This document shows, piece after piece, positions 59,388 to 64,000 of a stretch of 64,000 nucleotides of DNA (the first letter of the stretch is position 1; each line of letters begins with the position of its first letter). The notes under the pieces were generated by a model. It was not told the DNA's origin, made no database searches, and saw only the letters and a list, made by a program, of their open reading frames with translations. A program made the position numbers and the translations under genes. This stretch comes from Hamadaea sp013361475 (GTDB lineage: Bacteria > Actinomycetota > Actinomycetes > Mycobacteriales > Micromonosporaceae), in the NCBI RefSeq assembly GCF_040654195.1, contig NZ_JBFAHM010000009.1, forward strand, positions 124,001 through 188,000, in the 5' to 3' direction.

Positions 59388-59624
59388 ATGGCGTACACGT
59401 CCATCCGCGTCACCACCGAGGTCCGGGACCGGCTGGCGCTGATCGCCGACCATCGCGGCATCAGCCTCGGCAAGCTCCTCATGGAGTTCGCCGAGAAGAC
59501 CCTGACCCCCGACGAGCTGAAGGCTCGCGGCGAAGCCGTCCGCGAGTTCTTCCGCGACACCTACGGGCAAGTCATCACCGATGAAGGTCTCGCCGAAGCC
59601 GACCAGTGGTTGGACTCGTTGTGA
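59388..59624 (+). CDS. Antitoxin of TA2, ribbon-helix-helix
   Basis: 78 aa. MAYTSIRVTTEVRDRLALIADHRG and SLGKLLMEFAEK form a ribbon-helix-helix DNA-binding domain; the charged tail would neutralise the toxin. The ATG at 59388 was preferred to one 84 bases upstream, because the promoter-like dyad lies just before it. The stop overlaps the toxin GTG by 4 bases. Confidence 0.82.
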   Translation: MAYTSIRVTTEVRDRLALIADHRGISLGKLLMEFAEKTLTPDELKARGEAVREFFRDTYGQVITDEGLAEADQWLDSL

Positions 59625-60031
59625 CGGATGATCGCGTGAAACCCCTGCTCCTCGACACCTCGGCGCTGCGGGCAATCGGGCAGATTCAATGGCTGTCCAC
59701 GCTGTTGAATCAAGCCCATTTCCGTCCCGATCGCCCCGTCCTGGCCCCGGTCGTCTGCCTCGCCTACGCGGGCCGTGACCGTCCGCATCTCATCAAGCAC
59801 GTCGGCCAGCTGCCCGCGGTTTCGGTTATTCCGTTCGATTTCGGCGACGCGCTGTCCTACGAGCAATGGCGAGCGGGACAGGGGTGGCAGAAGCCCGGCT
59901 TGGACGTCGCCCACGCCGTCTCGGCGGCACTACCCGGTCCGGAGTACCCAGGCGGAGCCTCGATCATCACGGATTCACCCCAGCTCTACCGCGCTTGGCC
60001 GGAGATCCGGACGCGACGCCTGGAGTCCTGA
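59621..60031 (+). CDS. Toxin of TA2, PIN-like
   Basis: 136 aa from a GTG overlapping the antitoxin stop (GTGA). The start VKPLLLDTSALRAIG has the PIN-domain strand and first acidic residue (D12); GLDVAHAVSAAL and ASIITDSPQLYRAW follow in the places where PIN toxins have further Asp residues. The sequence is divergent from VapC, so I rate the family as likely, not certain. PIN toxins cleave tRNA, rRNA or mRNA. Confidence 0.75.
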   Translation: MTDDRVKPLLLDTSALRAIGQIQWLSTLLNQAHFRPDRPVLAPVVCLAYAGRDRPHLIKHVGQLPAVSVIPFDFGDALSYEQWRAGQGWQKPGLDVAHAVSAALPGPEYPGGASIITDSPQLYRAWPEIRTRRLES

Positions 60032-60082
60032 AGATAGGGCCGGGAGGTTGACAGGGAACGCGAGAGGATTTCGAATACTCCG

Positions 60083-60688
60083 GTGATCGAGATCCGCCCC
60101 GCGGTTCCCGCCGACCTTCCGGCTCTGGCGGCGACGATGGCCGACGCGTTCGACGGCGACCCGGTGTGGTCGTGGATGCTGCACCATGACGGCGACGACC
60201 CGGCTCGGCGGCGACGGCGGCTCGAGCTGCTCTTCGGCGCGCTGCTGCGGCACTCGGTGCCGAAGGGACGCGTGTTCACGACGGTCGACCGGCGGGCGTT
60301 GACGATCTGGTCGCCGCCGGGCGACTGGAAACTGCCGACTCCCGCGATGCTGCGGGCGGCACCGTCGATCGCCCGGGCGGCGGGCGTACGCCTGCCGAGG
60401 TTGCTCGGCCGCCTCGGCGACATCGAGAAGCACCACGACAAGCAGCCGCCCGAGCACTGGTACCTGGAGTTCATCGCGACCGCGTCGGCGGCGCAGGGCG
60501 GTGGACTGGGGGCGGCACTGCTGCGCGCCGGGCTCGACCGGTTCGACGCCGCGGGCGTACCGGTGTATCTGGAGTCGTCGAACCCGAAGAACCTGCCGTT
60601 CTACGAGCGGCACGGGTTCGAGGTGACCGGGAACCTGCCCGTGTCGTCGGGGCCGGAACAATGGACGCTGTGGCGGGATCCCCAGTGA
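60083..60688 (+). CDS. GNAT-family N-acetyltransferase
   Basis: 201 aa. IEIRPAVPADLPALAATMADAF starts the fold, and YLEFIATASAAQGGGLGAALL is a variant acetyl-CoA motif, followed by VPVYLESSNPKNLPFYERHGF. It ends in a GTGA overlap with a second GNAT gene, so they are a translationally coupled pair. Substrate unknown. Confidence 0.9.
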   Translation: MIEIRPAVPADLPALAATMADAFDGDPVWSWMLHHDGDDPARRRRRLELLFGALLRHSVPKGRVFTTVDRRALTIWSPPGDWKLPTPAMLRAAPSIARAAGVRLPRLLGRLGDIEKHHDKQPPEHWYLEFIATASAAQGGGLGAALLRAGLDRFDAAGVPVYLESSNPKNLPFYERHGFEVTGNLPVSSGPEQWTLWRDPQ

Positions 60689-61110
60689 CACCGGGCTACG
60701 AGGTCGACGACGACCCGGCCCGGATCGACGTCGACGTGGCGTACGCGTTCTTGTCGACCGAGGCGTACTGGGGCCGATGGCGTACCCGAGAAGACTTCGC
60801 GGACCAGGTGCGGACGTCGTGGCGGGTGGTCGGAGCCTTTGACTCCACCGGCGCGATGGTGGGGTTCGCGCGGGCCTGGTCCGACGGTGTGGCCTCGGCG
60901 TATCTGGCGGATGTCTATGTGGACGCCGGCCATCGCGGGCATGGGCTGGGCGCGGCCATCGTGCACAAGATGATCGAGGAGGGGCCGGGCCGGGAGTTCC
61001 GCTGGCTGCTGCACACCAGCGACGCGCATGGCCTGTACGAGAAGTTCGGGTTCGGGCCGAGCGCGGCGATGGAGCGACCCGCGGGGCCGAGCCGCCCGCC
61101 GATCAGCTGA
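60685..61110 (+). CDS. GNAT-family N-acetyltransferase
   Basis: 141 aa from a GTG overlapping the stop of the first GNAT gene; an ATG 24 bases upstream is also in frame. The acetyl-CoA motif is YLADVYVDAGHRGHGLGAAIV, with a late YEKFGF. It converges on the PanE-like gene, overlapping by 8 bases. Confidence 0.9.
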   Translation: MTPGYEVDDDPARIDVDVAYAFLSTEAYWGRWRTREDFADQVRTSWRVVGAFDSTGAMVGFARAWSDGVASAYLADVYVDAGHRGHGLGAAIVHKMIEEGPGREFRWLLHTSDAHGLYEKFGFGPSAAMERPAGPSRPPIS

Positions 61111-62065
61111 GCCACTCCTCGACGGGCAGGGTGCCCGGTTCGCGGTGCTCGGCGGCGAAGCGAGTGGCCCAGCGCTGGGCGCGTTCGTTGAGCGGGGCCG
61201 GGCGGCCGAGCGTGCGGGCGAGCTGGACGATCTCGCCGTTGAGGTAGTCGGTCTCGATGCTGCCCGTGCCGCGCCGCAGGCTCTGCCACGACGAGCTGCC
61301 CGAGCGGGCTCCCTTGAGCTGCAAGATGTCGCCGCGTCGGCGGCGGTCGTCCGCTTCGGACACGTACGCGATCCCGGCGGCGTCGAGGATCGCCGCCGCC
61401 TCGGCCCGCGCCTCGGCGACGATCTCCTCGACCCGCTCGGCGGGTACGCACACCGCCCGGATGCCGTTGCCCAGGTTGACCAGGAGTTTGCAGTATTTCC
61501 ACGGCATGATGTGCTCGCGGGGTTCGCTGACGAACCCGGCACTGCGCAGGTCCGCCGAGATGTGGGCCGCCCTTTCGTCCACGCCGGACGGGATTCGCCC
61601 GATGTCGAGGATGCCCGGCACGGGCGCGCAGTCGGCGCGGACGACGCCGGGCTCCAGATGCGTCGCGGGCAGCATCACGCAGATGCCGTAGACGTCGGCG
61701 AAGTAGCGCAGCGCGAGGCGCTCGTTGGCGACGCCGTTCTGCAGGCACACCACGGTGACACCCGGTACGCCGACCCGCGCGAGACTCTGCAGGGCGGCCT
61801 CGGTGTCGTTGCCTTTGACCGCCAGAAGCACCACGTCGCCGGACCGTAGCCCCAGTTCCGCGGGGTCGGCGGCGGCCTCGGCCTTGACTTGGTGGACGGC
61901 GTCGGGCGTCTCGACTCGCAACCCGTCGCGCCGCATCGCGGCCAGATGCTCACCCCGGGCGAGGAACGCCACCTCGTGGCCGGCCACGGCCAGCAGGCCG
62001 CCGACCACTCCGCCGACCGCACCCGCACCCAGGACCACGTAACGGGCCGGGTGCGGGTGCGTCAT
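61103..62065 (-). CDS. Ketopantoate reductase-like (PanE/ApbA family) enzyme
   Basis: 320 aa. The N-terminal NADP motif is YVVLGAGAVGGVVGGLLA. The C-terminal domain has KYCKLLVNLGNGIRAV, where the Lys and Asn are typical of PanE/ApbA active sites. True PanE makes pantoate for CoA; many paralogues act on other 2-keto acids, so the function is not fixed. It lies 4 bases after the small basic protein gene. Confidence 0.88.
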   Translation of the reverse strand: MTHPHPARYVVLGAGAVGGVVGGLLAVAGHEVAFLARGEHLAAMRRDGLRVETPDAVHQVKAEAAADPAELGLRSGDVVLLAVKGNDTEAALQSLARVGVPGVTVVCLQNGVANERLALRYFADVYGICVMLPATHLEPGVVRADCAPVPGILDIGRIPSGVDERAAHISADLRSAGFVSEPREHIMPWKYCKLLVNLGNGIRAVCVPAERVEEIVAEARAEAAAILDAAGIAYVSEADDRRRRGDILQLKGARSGSSSWQSLRRGTGSIETDYLNGEIVQLARTLGRPAPLNERAQRWATRFAAEHREPGTLPVEEWLS

Positions 62066-62069
62066 CAGC

Positions 62070-62261
62070 TCAGCCCGCGCGACGGTTCGACCAGATCCGC
62101 TGGGCCTGGCCCTGCGAGTTCTTCGGGACGAAGTGCTGCTTGCCGTGCGCCTGCTGCGGCTGGCCGCCCTTCTTGCCCTTGGCCCGGCGCTCGGCCCGGG
62201 TCAGGCCGGCGTCGGGATCGGCGTCGGTGGTCGCCTCGTTCTCGGGAAGTTCTTCTCGCAT
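62070..62261 (-). CDS. Small basic protein, unknown
   Basis: 63 aa, with GAGGAGAG before the ATG. The N-terminus is acidic (MREELPENEATTDADPD), the rest strongly basic with Gln/His (RAERRAKGKKGGQPQQAHGKQ). No domain recognised; the sequence looks like a disordered nucleic-acid or ribosome-binding protein. It is directly followed by the PanE-like gene in the same direction. Confidence 0.78.
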   Translation of the reverse strand: MREELPENEATTDADPDAGLTRAERRAKGKKGGQPQQAHGKQHFVPKNSQGQAQRIWSNRRAG

Positions 62262-62506
62262 GACGTCTCTCCTCGAAGATGATCGGGCGCAGTTCGGCGC
62301 CCGGAACGGACCGATGACTGCTGGAGATGCCGCAAGCCGTGAACGGGACTCGATGAGCCCAGGCTCGAACGGCGGCGGCGAGACCTCACGCGATGTACAT
62401 GTCCGCGAGCGTAACAGCCCCCCGCCGATCTTGCGCAACTCATTTTCCGGCGTGCTGCCCGAAGCGGATCCCCACGCTGCGTGAACACGCGAGGGACAAT
62501 GGAGGG

Positions 62507-63136
62507 GTGAGCGCGTTCCGCGACCGGATCGACGGCGGACGCCGCTTGGCCGCCCGGCTGGTCGAAGCCGGGGTCGACCGCGGTGACCTGGTGGTGCTCG
62601 GGTTGCCGCGCGGTGGCGTACCGGTGGCGGCCGAGATCGCGGCCCTCTTCGGCGCACCGCTCGACGTCATCGTCGTCCGCAAACTGGGCCATCCCCAGCA
62701 GCCGGAGTACGCCATCGGCGCGATCGGCGAGGAGAACGCCCGCGTCCTGACCTCCGGCGCCCGGGGCCTGTCCGAGACCGACGTCGCCCGCATCGGGGCG
62801 GTCGAGTCCGCCGAGCTGGACCGCCGGGTCCGGCGGCTGCGCGGAGATCGCCCGCCGGTGTCCCTCCACGGCCGGACCGCCCTCATCGTCGACGACGGCA
62901 TCGCCACCGGCGCCACCGCCGCCGCGGCCTGCCAGGTCGCCCGCGCCCGCGGTGCGACCAGAGTGATCGTCGCGGCCCCGGTCGCCCCGCCCGGCGCCGT
63001 CGCCGATCTCGCGCCACTGGCCGACGAGGTGATCGCCGTGGTCACCCCGGCGTCGTTCCACGCCGTCGGCGCCTGGTACGACGACTTCTCCGCGACGACC
63101 GACGACGAGGTCGCCGCCCTGCTGCATGCCCTTTGA
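62507..63136 (+). CDS. Phosphoribosyltransferase-family protein
   Basis: 209 aa from a GTG at 62507. The PRPP-binding motif is ALIVDDGIATGATAAAA, with LGLPRGGVPVAAEIA near the N-terminus, matching the type I PRTase group often annotated as 'phosphoribosyltransferase family' in actinobacteria. No fused alpha/beta hydrolase is present, though this family is often joined to a dienelactone-hydrolase domain. GGAGG lies only 1 base from the GTG, so the start may be slightly different or the mRNA leaderless (GACAAT 6 bases upstream). Confidence 0.88.
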   Translation: MSAFRDRIDGGRRLAARLVEAGVDRGDLVVLGLPRGGVPVAAEIAALFGAPLDVIVVRKLGHPQQPEYAIGAIGEENARVLTSGARGLSETDVARIGAVESAELDRRVRRLRGDRPPVSLHGRTALIVDDGIATGATAAAACQVARARGATRVIVAAPVAPPGAVADLAPLADEVIAVVTPASFHAVGAWYDDFSATTDDEVAALLHAL

Positions 63137-63175
63137 CCACGCCGCGTGTGGGCAACTATCGCCAACTCGAGCAGA

Positions 63176-63319
63176 TGATCAAGTTCCCTGGGTGAGCGCC
63201 GAAGGGCCGCCCATCATGATCATGTGCCGATGGCATGCGGAAAATGGCGCTCCAGCGCATACCAGCGGCACTTGATGTCTGATTCGGGCCTGCGATCGCA
63301 GACCCAGGGCACTTGATCA
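63176..63319. repeat. Long nested inverted repeat
   Basis: Outer arms 63176-63192 and 63303-63319 pair at 16 of 17 positions (TGATCAAGTTCCCTGGG), and inside them 63224-63239 pairs with 63256-63271 at 14 of 16. The whole fills the gap between the phosphoribosyltransferase and Nudix genes and could form a cruciform or large RNA structure. Confidence 0.8.
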
Positions 63320-63403
63320 AGCCGCCGCGGGGCCGCCCGGCTGGGCCGACTGCCGCGGACGGATGGGCCCGTCCGCAAACAAGATCGGTGGCATGATCAG
63401 CCG

Positions 63404-63841
63404 ATGGCGACCTACGAAGTAGCCGCGGTCCTGCTGGTCGACGCCGACGGCGCCCTCCTCATGCAGCTTCGCGACGAACACGCTCCCGTCTCCCCCAACC
63501 AGTGGGCGCTGCCCGGCGGCCGCATCGAGCCGGGCGAGACGCCGATCGAGGCGGCCCGCCGTGAGCTGCTCGAAGAGACGGGGCTGGTGGCCGACATCGA
63601 GCACTTCTGGTCGGGGCCGCGTCCGTACGAGGAGGGCTTTCCGCACCAGGTGACCTTCCACGTCTTCGCCGCCTACACCGAGGCCAAGCAGGAGGACGTC
63701 ATCCTCGGGGAAGGGCTCGCCATGGTGTTCGTGCCGCGCGACCAGGCCGTCGACCGTGACCTGTCCGCTTCGGCGGCGCTGCTCGTGCCCATGTTCCTGG
63801 AGTCGGAGCGGTACGCCGGTCTCACGCGGAGGGCTGCATAG
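63404..63841 (+). CDS. Nudix hydrolase
   Basis: 145 aa with an intact Nudix box: GGRIEPGETPIEAARRELLE, then ETGL. YEVAAVLLVDADGALLMQLRD starts the fold. Nudix enzymes hydrolyse nucleoside diphosphate derivatives, including oxidised or non-canonical nucleotides; the substrate is not predictable. CATGAT 6 bases before the ATG and no ribosome site suggest a leaderless start. Confidence 0.92.
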   Translation: MATYEVAAVLLVDADGALLMQLRDEHAPVSPNQWALPGGRIEPGETPIEAARRELLEETGLVADIEHFWSGPRPYEEGFPHQVTFHVFAAYTEAKQEDVILGEGLAMVFVPRDQAVDRDLSASAALLVPMFLESERYAGLTRRAA

Positions 63842-63935
63842 GGCTCTCGCCCGCCCCGACGTCCCAGGCCACGACGGTCGCGCTGTCCACACCACGGCCG
63901 TCGTGCCCGAGCATGCGACATCTGATGGGAACGGA

Positions 63936-63969
63936 AACGGGCCCCGGCTCGGATGAGTCGGGGCCCGTT
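63936..63969. terminator. Strong hairpin near the right edge
   Basis: AACGGGCCCCG pairs exactly with CGGGGCCCGTT over 11 bp, 12-nt loop. It lies 95 bases past the Nudix stop and may end that gene, or one entering from the right. The rest of 63842-64000 shows no clear gene. Confidence 0.8.
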
Positions 63970-64000
63970 CACGAGGGCGGTGCCGCCGGTCGCCTCTCGG

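Noticed and set aside
1..64000. tRNA, rRNA and riboswitches
   Set aside because: No cloverleaf, rRNA core or known riboswitch motif was seen by reading; a program such as tRNAscan or Infernal would settle it.

Overview
The window is high-GC DNA with many GTG starts, GGAGG-type ribosome sites mixed with apparently leaderless genes, and a typical actinobacterial gene set: ESX-type VII secretion, a LAL-family LuxR regulator, a 13E12/DUF222 HNH protein, CGNR and DUF5937 regulators, and many secreted carbohydrate-active enzymes. It fits a chromosomal region of a filamentous soil actinobacterium. Micromonosporaceae is my best guess from codon and gene style, but this is inference. I see no rRNA, tRNA, CRISPR array, plasmid origin or intact transposase.

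Layout. 1-10.5 kb: a type VII secretion locus. A leftward run eccD-eccB-(partial unknown) diverges from a rightward run eccC-large WXG/coiled-coil protein-zinc-ribbon membrane protein. 10.6-14.3 kb: an ABC exporter/XRE/methyltransferase operon, a toxin-antitoxin pair (TA1) and an FmdB zinc ribbon. 14.2-19.2 kb: GNAT, asd, a DUF305 lipoprotein translationally coupled to an AA10 copper oxygenase, a beta-propeller-like protein and a truncated OmpR-type regulator. 19.5-26.4 kb: a giant secreted subtilase with Kelch repeats, a DUF222-HNH protein followed by a degenerate repeat region, and a small secreted protein. 26.4-37.4 kb: mixed metabolism and regulation (ArsR/MFS pair, Rieske oxidoreductase, lipoprotein, Nei glycosylase, MBL hydrolase, LtrA, DJ-1/AraC regulator, ASCH, methyltransferase). 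37.5-49.8 kb: LAL regulator, a sugar kinase-Nudix fusion with GNAT and TetR, an L,D-transpeptidase, XRE-DUF5919, methyltransferase, kdgK-eda, CGNR and a TPR protein. 49.8-57.2 kb: SWIM/SNF2 pair, sialidase diverging from a GHL10 glycosidase. 57.2-64 kb: ArsR-SRPBCC regulator with a double operator, an 8-bp satellite, pentapeptide protein, a second toxin-antitoxin pair (TA2), two GNATs, a PanE-like reductase, a phosphoribosyltransferase and a Nudix hydrolase.

The strongest non-genic signal is a dispersed family of five 75-79 bp long-stem palindromes, at about 18.6, 32.1, 46.8, 53.7 and 58.1 kb. They share a TGATCA-tipped arm and an asymmetric inner hairpin, always lie at gene ends, and in two cases supply or touch a stop codon. 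A second family (28.7 and 44.8 kb) and several single long inverted repeats sit in other intergenic gaps.

The most interesting gene-level candidates are the DUF305-AA10 coupling (possibly copper delivery to a copper oxygenase), the PfkB-Nudix fusion next to a TetR gene with a clear operator, the ESX locus with its unusual substrate-like and zinc-ribbon partners, and the ArsR promoter in which two identical palindromes occupy the -35/-10 spacer and the start point. All functional statements are read from sequence motifs; none were tested by database search here.
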